Below are positions 11,201-25,000 of a DNA stretch of 64,000 bases, piece after piece. Position 1 is the first letter of the stretch; every line of letters starts with the position of its first letter. The translations under genes were made by a program, and so were the position numbers. Below the pieces are notes generated by a model. The model was not told the DNA's origin, ran no database searches, and saw only the letters and a program-made list of their open reading frames with translations. Source of the DNA: Temnothorax longispinosus (taxonomy: Eukaryota; Arthropoda; Insecta; Hymenoptera; Formicidae); contig NC_092365.1 of the NCBI RefSeq assembly GCF_030848805.1, positions 14,844,486 through 14,908,485 on the forward strand, given 5' to 3'.

Positions 11201-14200
11201 CCCCCATCCCCCTTTCTACTCTCCATCCGTCGTCGGGGATCTTCCTCCTTCCTCTCCTAACCCCTTCGCTGCAATTTGCACCAACGATCGGTACTGTGAC
11301 GCGCCGCATGCCGCATACCGCATCGTCTGCATCGCACGTTATGCGGCGCCGTTACGCGGACGCACCGCAGGTGCCGCAAACGTGGATCCCGCCGTTGTCC
11401 GCGTCTTCGTAAAAAAGGGTAGGGGGTAAGAAGAAAAATCAACGAAGGATTACCCTTTCTACCTATTCGACCTATTCTTAATAGGTCAGATCGATATTTC
11501 CTCTCCACCTGCGAAAACGTCGCGTCGGTGTCTATAGTAACTATAGATTGAACTGTTCTTTAATGATTAACGGTTGAGAATAATAATGAGGCCTGCTGAT
11601 GAATTGAGCATCGAAAGAGAAAGGGAACGGGTGGCAAGATCTTCGGTTAATTTCAGACGGATTTTACTTGGATGGAATTTTCACTTGGAGAGCTCGCACA
11701 ATTGCGAAAATACATATATCACGTGACTGAATAGACGTGATAAATGATAATGCCTCCTTGACGTTTTGAAATTGAGAAAATTCTTTCCACATCGGCCAGA
11801 GAAGGCCGCGTTCGAAATTATATAAAACGTATCGAGACATTTTCATGCGTCAAACTGCAAACTAGTTTCTCTCTTTTGTTATTTTTAATGCATGAGCTAT
11901 TCAATTCAAAATTTATTGCTAAAATTCAGATTATCCGTCGTTGTATTCATCGTTCGAGCATAATGCAATCATGCGTCATCGTCAAACGCATTACTTTAAA
12001 TTTCGCCCAGTAATGCGACGCGTGTCAATTATCAGGCAACGATACCGAGAGCAGGTAATTCCTTTGTTATCCGATTATAGCTATATAGCATCGATTAGTC
12101 GGCCGTCGAAATGCAGCATTTCGCTAATTCGTCCGGATACGAGGCGAGAATTTGACGCTGACGAAATTTTCGCATTGCGTATCCAATTCCTAGTTGCACT
12201 TTAATGCAGACAAACATTTTAAATTATAAGTGATTCGCCATAAAGGGATGTTCGAGCGCGTGCTTGCGCAAACGTAAACGTAAAACTATAAGATGGAGTG
12301 CTTTTAATACAAGACAGATATGTTAATCATATAGACTCGGCCAACTAATTATCGCGTCATTTTCTTTCGTCATGTCTTACATCGATGATCGATGTCTCTT
12401 CGACGAGAGAACGATAAAATATTTGCTCGGTTATAAACGTAATTTTTGAAAATCTCGCGTCGCGTCAGATCGCGTTTCGTTTTCCTCCCATCTCTGTCGT
12501 CGGTCGACGTGTCTCGTTGTGTGTGAAACGGCGCTGCGGCAATTAATTACTTTCATCGAGCCCCGCTCTCATGCTCCAGGTTGCATCTGCTTTGTCGCTC
12601 GGCGCCCGCCGCGCCGTGCCGCTGATCCAATTTTCAAGCTGCGAGAGCGCGTCCCGGAATCGCGTCCCGCACGCGAGGGGGAAGAGAAATGTTATTGATG
12701 AAGCATTACTATATAAAGCGCCGCATTATTCGCGCGATAAATCAAACGTAATTTCGGACGCGCCGCAAAATATACGCCGGACGGGTTGTACGCTGTACAA
12801 TGCCTCCGGAGCCTTATAATTAAAACAAGAGCGCGGAGAATTTGCGGCTAGAAGAGGAGATGAATTTCGCAATTATTCAGCATCCGGTTCGTGTGCTGGG
12901 AATATTTCAAAATGTGTCAGTCAGTGATACCTATTAATATAGAACAAATTATTCTCGGCGCAAAATGTTTCAAAAATAGCATTCAAAATATTATCTTTTT
13001 AACTGTTATAGAAATATTAGATTTATAATTATTAGATCATTCTTCTCAAGAAATACGTATTCTTGAGGAATTTAAAGGTAAACTGGATAAAACGCATAAT
13101 TTTTATTTTTTAATGACTCTCTCTGATGTATAAAAGTTTCAAAGAGATTTGCCGCTCGCTTTCTCTTGCCGACAAATTTTTTACTTTATCCGTCAGAGAT
13201 AGAACACAATAAATACCTGCGTAAATAAATTTGTTAATTAATACGACGTCAAATATTTAACGTTAAACGCGACGTTGAACGTGGCACTGCGGCATTTCAC
13301 AACAGGTGTTTTCATCACGATTTCATTCGATTAATGCGTTTAAGTTACAGCTATACTGGCCGGCCGATATATGAAAAAGCGATCAACTTGACGGGATAAT
13401 TTGATGCGGTATTATAGCAAATGGGCAACAGGGATGGATCGAAAGGGATCACTTTCTTCCCTCTCCTCTCGTTCGTCTGTCGGGGAGGAGGGGAGATTCG
13501 CGATCGCTTTATTAAATGTTTCAGCTGCTACCCAGCGGTCGTGTGCCGAACGACCCAGTGAAAGTTCACAAAGCCGGTATCTATCTTGTATCACCGGCGG
13601 GCGAAAAACCGAGGAGAAATCGCGTTCGACTCCGCGAGACGATTCGCGTCTCCGCTCCGTCGCGCTCGCGAATCCCATGCGTCTAGCATCTTGCGCATTA
13701 TTAATATCAAGGTGAAACCCGATGAGCTGATAATCAAAGGTCTATCTTGTTCGGATTTGTCGGTCAGGATGTATCAAGATGTCGATATCTGCGAATGAAT
13801 TTCTAGCCGAGTCGTATCCGATACATCCGAATCGAAGCGTGACTTTGTTACGCGAGGAGCGCAATTCTCTCTCCCGCTGCACGACGAGACGCAATGACGC
13901 GTGTGAAGCGCGGTTTGCGGCGATATCGTGACAAATTGACGTTCGAATGTTCGAACGGGTCTGTCGAACGACAGGCACGAGGACGAGGTTCTCGATTAGC
14001 CTCGACTGCGCGGGGATCCTTCCGGTGAGGAGAATTTCGGCCGTGACGCGGTCGGGCCGGGTCGATAAAGAAAAAAAAAAGAGAAAGAGAAAGGAAAAGA
14101 GACGGTCACGAGCATGGTCCACCCCTTTTCGCTTTCGGCCCTCACCCCCTCCGGTCGTTTGTGACGTAAACAACTTGGAGCATCACCAGGCGCCATTGTA

Positions 14201-15410
14201 TTTCGGACCCCCAGGGTATTTCGATCCACCGGTATATCCACCCCAATTTCAAAACGAACCCCGCGGGGAAACCCTCGAGGGGGGGAAGAGGCCACGAGAC
14301 TCTATTGTCGAGCAATTTATCCTCCATTCAGCTCGTCGTGCCGAGAAAGAGCTTCTCACTGGGTGTGTCCGCGTGATCCTTCTCCCCTTCACCCCTCGTA
14401 TTTTAATATTTTATCGCGACATTAATTAGAATCATATGAAGTTGTTACGTTTACGATATTATCGCGTCGCGTCCTTGTGCGCTCGCTTTACGAGCGGTAA
14501 TTCAAGGATAAAATCATACCGCGCGTCGTCCTTCTACGTCGTCGTTACATTCCTCGGAGAACGTCAGGCGAAAATGCAAAGTGTCGCATCGATACGTATC
14601 TCGTTATGTCTCCTCGCCGCGCGAATTAATTAGCGACTATTTATACCGGTCGGACTTGAACGGCGTCCGTCCCATCGCCGTAAGGCGACTCGCTCGTTCA
14701 TAATCTCCCCCGGATCGATCCGGATTAAGCTGTTGTACACAAGCTGGTTGCGATACGTTAAATTCTCCCTCCGATTCTCTATATAGGCCCCGGCCTTTTT
14801 TATCTTCTCCCTCCAGGATGGGTCGCTGGGTGTAACAGACCGCAACAGACGCGTATAATCGTTCGCTTCTAATCGTATTTACAATCGCGCTCAAATTGCA
14901 AACGTGAATCTAAATACAACCGCAAATGAAAAAGAGTCGCCCCATCTGCGGCGAATAAAGGACACTTTTATCGAACTCTTTGCTGGAGAAAGTAAACTAC
15001 TATTCGATAATTCTCTTTAAAAAAAATTTTGTTCTCGGTATTGGAAATTGACGTATCTTTATTCTGGCTCGTGATGTCCTACCTAATTTATTCAATTTCA
15101 GAGAGACAGACGGCTATCATCCTGAGAGATGGGAAAGCGGAAACGCCGCGTGCGAAACGAACAAATGGCGGGCACTTAAAAAGCAGCGCATTACGTCGAT
15201 TGAAAAATATATGCCAGAACTTCCCGGACAAGCCGACAAATGCCACCCACTTCGCTATTCTCTAACCGAGGGGTGCCTCGACCTACCCCTTTTTCCGAAC
15301 ATTCTAAGGGTCCCCGATCCATCTAAACCAACCCAGACCTAACCCAGTAACTCCACTCGCGGTCATTGTAACCCTGAGGCAGCACCCAACCCCTCTCTGT
15401 CCACATCGCG

Positions 15411-15430
15411 TCTCTCTCTCTCTCTCTCTC
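15411..15430. repeat. (TC)10 microsatellite
   Basis: Ten uninterrupted TC units within pyrimidine-rich DNA. Confidence 0.95.
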
Positions 15431-17408
15431 CGGATTTCTCCTCTTCAATATCTCCCCCCTCTTCTTCCCCTTATCTCCTCGTCCCCTACTTACCCCCCGC
15501 ACGTACAAAACATGCGGATTCGTGCGCGGCGGAGGCGACGGGGTGGTTGTCGGGGGGAAGAGGGGGGGTTGTGCGCAGGGGGTTTTCGTGCGCGACGCCA
15601 CAGCCAACCCGACGGGGGTAGTGTCTAGGGGGCTGCGTTCTCTCCCTCTCTCAGTTGGCCGCGATTCATCGCCGGGTATGTACGTCCCGGTCGTCGTGGT
15701 GGCCGGGTGGCACGCCAGCAGCAGGTCGAGGAAGCGCGAGAGGGTGGACTCCGGGTCGCGCTTCCGTCGCAACCCTCGTTCTCCACCTCCTTTCCCATCG
15801 CCTCCTCTTCCTCCGTCTCTTCCTCTACCTCCTGCTTCCTCGCGTCGCGTCCCGAGAGAGGGTTAAAGTCGCTCCCACGACCTCGCGGGGGACCTTTTTT
15901 TTTCGCGGAAAAGCGAAAACAGCGCTCTCGCGACTGCGAGATGGGTGCAACGCGGCTGCCACGCCGATGCGACGCGAGTGCGGCGAGGTGGTGATATACA
16001 CACGTACACACACGCTGAACAACGACGGGAAAGGTGTGTGCAATAATTAAAAAAGTAACGAAGAAATGCGCGAACATCTTCGTCATAGTATGAATGCTGC
16101 GATATCTTAAAACCGACGTGCGAGATCGCCTCGACCAATGTCGAACCGTGAAATTATGCAATCCATTAATCAATTAATCCTACGATAAAATCGATCGTGC
16201 TTCCTTCAATTTTGCGATGTGAATTTTTCGCTCCAACGTGCTTTCAAGATTATTCCATTCTTCTTGGCTCGCTCGCTCGCGAAGTCGTCGCGAAGCAATA
16301 TGCATCGTCGTGAAATTGTTCAGGTAGTTCGCGGATACTGAGTATAACGCGCGACGAATCGGAAAAAAATCAAACATTGCCGGAAACGGTAGTGTCGATG
16401 ATCGATCGCCGTCGCACGCATGATAATTGCTGAAATTAATGCGACAGTCTCGATTCGATTAGCGCTAGATTTGATCGTCGCTCGATAGCGCAGAGAGAAT
16501 TTACTCGCGTCCAATTAAAGAGGGGTATCTCGAAACAGCAATCCCTCGAAAGAACGCAATCCCGCTCTTGGCGCGACAATTAACGTTTGGAGAGAACTTC
16601 TTGAATTGCGCGACCTGCGAATTAATGGAGCATTTACATTCCCGGGGAAAATGCGAGAAGTAAATGAAATTGCGGAATCAATTGCACGCGAAATTTCGAG
16701 CCAGGGAAATCGGGATTAAATGGCCAGCACAGCTGATTGATTAATCATTAGGCGAACGCTTTAACGATCGACCGACGCTCTCTTTCTCTCGTAAAAAGTA
16801 ATCGAGAAATAAGAAGTATCGTAAAAGCTACGAGAGAGTAAAGAGTTATAGAACGAATCCTGTGCAATCAGCGTAAAAACATTTAATTAACAAAGTTAAA
16901 GACACAGACGGAAGATAAATGCAAATGTTATCTTCATTGCATTCGTCGCATTATATTTTAAACCTTAATGTATATTAAGATACGGATTTTTTTTTTTTTA
17001 CAATTACGAGTAAAAGCTGCCAATACGCTCAACGTATGTCTGCGTTTGGGGGCTAATACGGTGACGTATCCTGTCGAGTACGGTGCCTCTCGGAGAGAAA
17101 AATTTCCTTTTATCGAGGCAATCCTCTTAAAGACAGGATTTAAATTCATCCGCCTGTACATCCGGCTTTCCAGAGTTGGATCTTCGAGACCCTCTCGTGT
17201 ATATCCTCGCTTTCCAAAATTAATAAAATAAAACGTTCTTTCCACTCTCGTCCCAATATTGAAACTTTTATTTCATATATTTGTACGGAATTTTCAGTGA
17301 TATTTATCTCTCGCGCTGTCGGAGACTCTTTCTCATACATACGAATCGGGAAAACGGTCCGTTGCATCACGACCGTCGCGAATGCACTCGCGTCATTGCG
17401 GATGGCTT

Positions 17409-17438
17409 TAACGATTATACGCGCGGGTATAATCGTTA
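17409..17438. repeat. 12-bp inverted repeat, 6-bp spacer
   Basis: TAACGATTATAC and GTATAATCGTTA are perfect reverse complements flanking GCGCGG. It lies inside a CpG-rich block. It may be a dimer binding site or a small hairpin. Confidence 0.75.
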
Positions 17439-19146
17439 CGCGGGCGAAGCCGATGATACGGGCGTGATCTCGACCTCGCGCGAGGCTAACAATTCGCGCG
17501 ACTCTCTCGATTCCGCAGAGCGCTCGACGACGAGGAGCGTGACGACGAGATCCGATCCGACCGATAATGGATGGAGGTGAACGCGCGAGTGTATTTCGCG
17601 GAGCAAGCACCGACGGCGAGCGACGAGCAAGACGGCTTTGCATAATCCGCCGCGCGCCGGTCCGCCTCCTCGTCGAGGGAGAAGAAGCGGAGGACGAGAT
17701 GATTCCACGCGGCGCGACGAGGATCGCGTTTTTACGACGGCCGATCGCGCGATCGGCGGCTGTCCCTCGGTAGAGAAGAACGAGGACAGGGGAATCCCGC
17801 AGAGAAGATCTGGTCGCGTGGCACGGAAGAACTCTCGTCGTCGGCGTCGATTCCACCGAGACTGAAAAATCGCGAACTGGTTGCCGCTACTCTGGGAGGG
17901 ATCACGGTTTTTCTTTCCACTTTCTTTTTTTCTTTCTTTCGCTCTCTTCGCTCCCTTTTAACGGCGTCGCGCGCGCGATGCGGACTACCAGGGGGAAGGA
18001 AGTGCAGCATCTCGTCGAAACCGGAGCAAGGTGATTAATCACCCGCCGCTGCGGATGCATTGACCAGTCGATGCAGCTGCAGCACCCGCGTGCCGCGACT
18101 CGCCCACGCAAATCCTCTCGGTCGTCTCGTAGCCGATCGGCGCGCGATCGGACGAGAGTGGATGAGGATTACACGGCGTAGGTGAGACGTTCTAATCGTC
18201 GCGAGAACATCGAGAGATGATGAGAAGCGGCACGGAATCGCCGGAATCGCGGCTCAGTCGCCGCGATCGGTCACGGATTCTCGCGTTGATCTCGAGGAAA
18301 CGCCGTGACTAAACGTTTATCGGGATGATTAATAGTTTTTCGCGAGAACGATGCACGCGACGATATCGATGTTACAGTGTATCGGGGCTTGAGACGCGGG
18401 TTTAAAGGCTACGTCAGCGAAATCGACCGCTGCGTTCGTGGCAGGTAGCGATTTCTCCTTTATATACAAACGGTAGAATATTATTTATCCGAAATTAAAA
18501 CGTGACACCCAAAAAGAAGGACTTGCGAGAAATTGGAACGGTGAAAGGAATTATATTAATAAATTTAAAGTAACGGGATTCTCTCTCTGCACTGATTAAA
18601 GAAGCAACGCTTAGAGCTAGGGAAAATGAGAAATTAGTTTTCTACCGGTTGGAAAGTTGATAGTTGATAGAGACCGGCGCGGATTATTTTCGATAGAGGA
18701 GCACGGGAATGGTTTGGGTGTCCGGCGTGATCGCGGGACTTCATGTCGCTTTAAAAAGAATAGCGTGTCGGTGCAGTGTTGCACATTGGTCCATCGGTAA
18801 CAGCTGCATCATGGACGCGCGCGGCGTCGCGGCGTCGTGTCGCATCGTCTCGCGTCAGCAAAAATTCACTGGCGCGAGGGGCTTACTTATTGTGCACCGG
18901 CGCGACCTTTTCCCCGCCGTTTTATATCCCGGTCGCGTAAGCTCCGGCGATGTGCGGGGTTTATCATACGATTTAATAGCGTTCTGGAAGGTTATTGGTC
19001 CGTACAAACTTGGAGCGTCACGAGGGACGTGGAGAGGAGCCCCCAGCTCTTGCTCTCTCTATCTTTCCTCCTCTATGGATCCTTTCATTTTACGCTCGGC
19101 GATCGATCGAAGAATTTAATCTGCAGAGAAAGAGCAAAGCCGTCGC

Positions 19147-19188
19147 TTTCTCTCTCCCTTCCTCTCTCTCTCTCTCTTTCTCTCTTTC
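19147..19188. repeat. Interrupted TC-rich microsatellite
   Basis: CT/TC units interrupted by CCC and TTT; the longest uninterrupted part is about 14 bp. Confidence 0.8.
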
Positions 19189-22058
19189 CGTTATCAATAG
19201 CGACCGCTGATTTTCCGCTCCGCGACTATCGACGATAACGCGCTCTCGCGATGATCGTTAAGTTATTACAGTATTTATCATCTGCACTGACGCGCCATAA
19301 ATATTTGAAAGCATTATAATCCCAACGCGGATAAAAAGAAGAGCTTTAAATTAGCTTTAAATTAAACTTTCATGGATTAAAATCAATTTTCAAGTTTTAA
19401 ATTTCGCTACAGTAAACGTAGAACCCATAAAATTAAATCTCTGATTTTAGAATAAATTATATGGTTCGGAAGATATTATGATTCAGAGCTGAACTAAAAG
19501 AGAAAAATCAGCGGTTATGTGCGACAACTGTGATAAAAATATCGGTGAAATCTCCGCGAAGATTACGCGTTCGACCTGATGCCGATTAAAGCAAATGCTC
19601 GAGCAAATGTCAGGTATCGACCTTTACAGAATGGAATATCGAATTCCGCGTCGTGGCTCCGTTACTGACCTTCGCAACCTTCACACCCACGACGATTTTT
19701 GCATGTTGCAATTTTTGCAACGCATCCTCAACATTTACCAGGGAATCGCGAGCGTCCCCCTGATGCGTCCTAAATTCGAGCATAAGGTTTCTGCGTGCGT
19801 GCCTGCACGTTAATTTAAATTAATCGGTCGCTGCAGCGACAATTGATTTAATGCGTGGCTCAATCCGGCCTCTGACACGTTCGCGCGCGATGAGTTACGG
19901 TAATTCGCGCGCAAGACAGAATCCATTTACAATGGAGACATTTACAGAGTAGATACACACGCGCGTGATTGCGCGTGGGCGTTTAATGCACATCGGGCTT
20001 TTGTGTTTCTCCGCTCTATCTGCGCGCATTATCGTCGCGCGCTGTGCGATTTTTTCCCCGCGAAGATCGCGATTTCTCCATTCCACGTAAAATCACGGCG
20101 ATCATGCTCGCGATAACCCGAGCATGTAAAATAAGATTAATGCTCGCAACACGTGACAAGAACATACCGTATCGCACACTCCGTTTTCGCTCGTCAATTA
20201 AAATTAATCCAGAATCGATAATGATACTGCAATGTTCTCGGATAAATGCAGCGCACAATGGACAGAGTTCTTTTCTACTCGTTGCACAATGACGAATAAA
20301 ATTTTTTTTTATTTGACTTCACAGTGCGACGAAATGAGCAAAATTTAATACGCAAATGCATATACGTCCAATGAATTTCACAATATTACAATTCGACTCA
20401 CTGATACGCGATTATTCCTTTGTACGACAGGCTTATCCGGCTATTCCCGGCTTACGTGAGAAAAATATGGCTGCGTCATATTTTTTATATAAAGAAAATT
20501 CGTAATTAAAATTTGGAGGCACGTTTCGGACCTCACGCGCGCGAGAGAGATAATTCGAACATGCGAACGTGCGACGCGTTCGTAAATCGTGATGGGTGTG
20601 TGGCGAAAAGTAAACGAAAGACATGCGACGCCTGTATATATGTATACGCCTGTGTGGGCGATAAATTTCCGATTCACGATGCTGCAGATTGCGCTTGTAT
20701 GGCTGAGCGCGTATATATATTCCTCCGTCAAAGTACTTTCCACTTTCCTCTCGCCCAGCTTATGGAAAAAGTTTAGTTTCCGTGACGATAATCGTCGTTT
20801 TGATTTTTCGCGTGCGTGACGATGAAAGAGGAAAGCGACGTGCGATTCGAACGAATAGCAACTTAAGTGACAAGCCAATTTCCCGGAAATACGACATGAC
20901 GCGACAGGAATTTTCTTTTGTGTTTCAATGAGAGACCCGTAAGTTGCTAATTGCGGTTAATTAGAGCTGTATGATTCGTAAAAGAGCAAAGTGAAGTAAT
21001 TAGTAAATATGTAGGTGCTACAAACGGGGCAAATTGCGGAATTTCCGAGATTTAATCTGATGAAGCTGTTGCAAGGACATTTGACGGTACCTACTATTTA
21101 CCGCGCGAAATGTTTCTCGCGCGAAAAGGGAATTCCGGAAATACGAAAATACTGTTGTATTCCGGCTCTCGTTTGCGAATTCGTTTGCGGTCGCGACGAG
21201 GCGCCGGTGAATGTTCGACGATGGCCGATCGACATCGATAAACTCGTAATTAAAGACCATTCACAATCGGCGGATCCGACGCGCTTTGGCGAATCTACGG
21301 TACACCGTCAATCTTTGCTCTCCTCGCAAAAATTCGCGCGCCGCGCGTTGCAATAGGTTTCCGATTGAGTATAATTGAACGTGACGTCGAGTAGCGTTTC
21401 CCGATATTAAACGAACACGCAAGCGAATATCATTCACGGTTATTACATCGACGTCGAATACAATCGAAGCGACGTCGCGCGCATCGAAATGCTGTATACG
21501 TATAAGTGGTTAACAGCATCCTGGGACCGCGGAAGATATACTCTGCGCGCATTACGATGATAAGTAGGTAATTATAACAACGTCAAATGAACAATGCGCG
21601 GAATGTTCGCGCAAGAACGGCTGTTTGATTCTCCGATTTTCGTCGAGCATCCGTAACTCTCGGATTCTCGCACCTGCGAATTGTCGCGAGATAGAGAGAC
21701 CTCGTGAATTTTTAATAAAATTAACTCGCGACGATCGACGACCCGCGAGAGAGTCGTTTGCCGGCGATTTATCCGCGTCCAAGGTTGTCATTTAATTCTG
21801 ATCGATTGCGAAGCCACGCGGAAGCGAGCGCCCGTTTTCATTCGCGCGTATATAAGAAGAACGGATCCCTCCGTCGTCGTTTTCGTGCCGCGATTGCGGT
21901 CGTACCCTTCGCGCGGCGCGAATGGAGAGGTCGCCGTAGAAGAGACATAGGTAGTCGTAAGATCCTCTTCTCTCGTAGCGGTACAGGGATCAAAACTTTT
22001 CAGCCAGCCAGAGTCAGCCGGCGTCTCATAATTTATTCCTGCGCGAGCGAGAAAGGGG

Positions 22059-22084
22059 GAGAGAGAGAGAGAGAGAGAGAGAGA
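22059..22084. repeat. (GA)13 microsatellite
   Basis: Thirteen uninterrupted GA units. In insects such tracts can bind GAGA-type factors, but no further promoter signal is tied to it here. Confidence 0.95.
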
Positions 22085-25000
22085 CGCTTTGTAGAAACCT
22101 GCCACCGAGTATAAAGAGAAGAGGGATTTTTCTTTCTCTCTCTTTGCGTCCCCTTTTTTATATCCTCTCACTGCCTGCGTCACAAATCTCACAAACGAGC
22201 CGGGACATTATTACTCCGGCCTGTCTGTTCGTTCGTTCTCTTTCTTACGCGTCTCTCATTTTTCTTCCCCCTAACTACCGTGGCACATCGCGGCCGCGAT
22301 TCGCGACATTTATCGTCAGGAGAGAATAAATATTTAATATATGACCGAACATAGTTGAACGTCGGATCGCAATAACCGCGAACAATAATTTAATCCTAGG
22401 ACGGAGATATACGAGAGTTATGCGCTAGGAATTACAGGCTGGGCTACGTGGAACGTCGTACGTGGATTAAAAGAGGGTTGCGAGAGAAAGAGAAGCGTGA
22501 TGCATGTTTTTTAAATTAACGATCGACGGACCGACGGAATTCCGCCGCGGGTGTTGCGGAAAATACAACGTTTCTCTGCCGGCGTCACGTGCTCGGCGTA
22601 ATTGATGTTCGATCGATCGATCCCTAGTCGCGCTAGATAGACACGCTGCACCGATTGCGCTTCATGGAGATCGGAAATAAATCGTTCGCGATAAAAGCGA
22701 GCGATTTCCGTCTACTCGCGGCGCGAACAATGCGCCCCGATGTGAAAGCGCGACTCGCAACCAATTCTGGATAAACTGTATAAACAATGCGTCAACGTAA
22801 ATCTGCAAAACTCACGATAACCGATTGACAGGTAGCGTATATCTCTCGTAGCTTTGAACCGTTACGTAACAGACAATTATTCATATTACGTGGATCTACG
22901 AGATTGATTAATGAAAAGGATTACTCGGCATTGGTTGCGATACGAGACGCGTGAACATTTTTTTAAATAAAATGCAATTACTGCAGCGTGAAAGAGTTCG
23001 AAATGCCAACTCGCGCTAACGACCGTTGTCAGAATTAAATACCGCATTCAAAACGGGACTAATTGAACGGAATCGATCCTCGGACGATCAACGTCCGTAT
23101 CCGCGATTGGGCCTGGATGTGTCGCGTCTGCGATGTATCGCCTAATAAGATCCGAAGATATTCTAGAGCGAATGAACGAAATCTCTTGTCGAACGTTTTA
23201 AAGCGCGCGCGGCGATCGCACGATGAAATCCCGTGAATGAAAATCGTTGGTTAATCCGACGGTAATTACGGGTAAATTCAATCGAATTAATGGCCGTGCC
23301 GCCAGTGCGTCGCGTGAGTTATCGGCCGGCTGCTGCCAGGGACACGAGGCTGGACTTCGTGACCCGATATTGCGTCGTCGGTCCCGATATTGGCAGCGGC
23401 AGCAGCACTTCGGAATCTCGGAACGAGAGGAACAATAGCCGGCGCGACGCGCGAGTCGCGCTATCTTTGACGTCGCCGATCTCTCTGGCCGGCAGAATTC
23501 CATCGCCTCGAATTGCGAAAAATATATTTGTCTTCAAGATTGCCCTTAAAGTCGCAAAAGCCGCGTAATCATGAAATAAACACTTTTATCATATCTTAGC
23601 AGTGATATAATTAGCGCAAGTATTAATTACTCAACTATTTTGCAAAATTCATATAGTATTAATAATAAAATAATAATAATAATGCGATAAAAAAGAAATT
23701 GTAAAATGGATAACTGATAAAACGCGCGCGGCGGAATATTTCGAGAAATCGTGTCACGCTTTGCATGCCGATGGACGCCGTATTTTTGTTGACACCTCGG
23801 ACGGGCCATAAGGCACATTCTGCGTCCGACTTTATTTCCGTTTCGTTACGGACAGCACGGATATAATAACGGTCGGACGGTGCATTCCTCGACCGCGGGC
23901 GCGTGGAGGAGCGCGTTGAATTTTTGCATCGTGCCGCGCGCGAAGTGACGTCGCATCGTCGACGGCATCGCTAATGGACTGCGACGTTTTTACAGGCGGA
24001 GTTAAAAGCCCCGACCCGTAACAGTGACGTTTTGCATGCGCACTATTTATACTTGTGCACTATTAGCCGGTCCGATACGATAAGACACGGGTTGTGGACG
24101 GGTGAGAAAGACGAATTGGAAATGCGAATCGCGTTCGCGCAAAAGCGCATCGACAGTGACAGCGATAAAAAATATATAAATCCCAAGATATATGTACGAG
24201 AAATCTTTTATCTTTCGTGCTATTTAATTTATTTTGCAAAAAAATTAAAGTAACAAGAGATTAATAATTGAGAAAAGCTTGATGGTTCACGTGAATTATC
24301 TCTTTCGAGACCTGATCATGAAAAGGTATCCACTAAAATTTTAAGCAGCTCGGCATTCAAGATTATGTTTTTTTTAGTCGAGAACTTACGCTCGATGCGT
24401 TTCAGTGGAAAAAAAACCGTGGAGTAAATTTTTTCTTTCTCTATCCGCGTATAACAGTATTTATTTGGAAAAGAAAGATTTTTCTCTCTCTTAAAAATAT
24501 ACGTAACATTTCTGCTTCCGAGCCGGCATTAAAATTTTTATTATTCGTATAATATTTTCCAACAAGCGGATCACCGAGTATCTCGTGAATTTAACTCGAC
24601 TCGGGAGGAACAATCGCGAAATAAATAAACGTGGCTTTCGTAGTTAAAGCGATTCCTTCGTGTCTAGGCAAGAGGAAGCGGAAAAACGCGGTCGCGCGCG
24701 CGCGATTCCGTGCCGACTTCGAAATGTTTTATCAGGGCGCAATGTTCCCCGAACACACTCTGAGAATTCTTTTCGTAGGACAGGTCTTTCTCGGACGACG
24801 AAATAAGATCTGTGCCACGTAGACGGTGGTGAGGAAGCCGAGAAGGAGCGAGATAACTCGACGACGACAACGACGACGTATGACCCAGATGTATAGGAAA
24901 CAATCGCGGGCAAAAACGACAATAATGACGACGCTGGAGATAAGTGCGGAATCCCGACAATAAATATATGTAAGACTGATACCGTGACCCCCGAGGAAAG

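Noticed and set aside
12712..12745. TATAAAG with TCAAAC 32 bp downstream
   Set aside because: The initiator match is poor and no other promoter motif or exon supports it.
14183..14266. Pro/Tyr/Phe-rich plus-strand reading (LYFGPPGYFDPPVYPPQFQN)
   Set aside because: Looks coding-like for about 25 codons but has no clear acceptor or donor and sits among random frames. It may be worth a homology search but cannot be supported.
17146..17856. 236-codon minus-strand open frame
   Set aside because: Arg/Ser/Ala-rich composition in CpG-rich DNA, overlapping open frames on both strands, no domain, no splice or promoter support.
23811..23820. TAAGGCAC, the miR-124 seed
   Set aside because: The remaining mature sequence does not match and no hairpin surrounds it.
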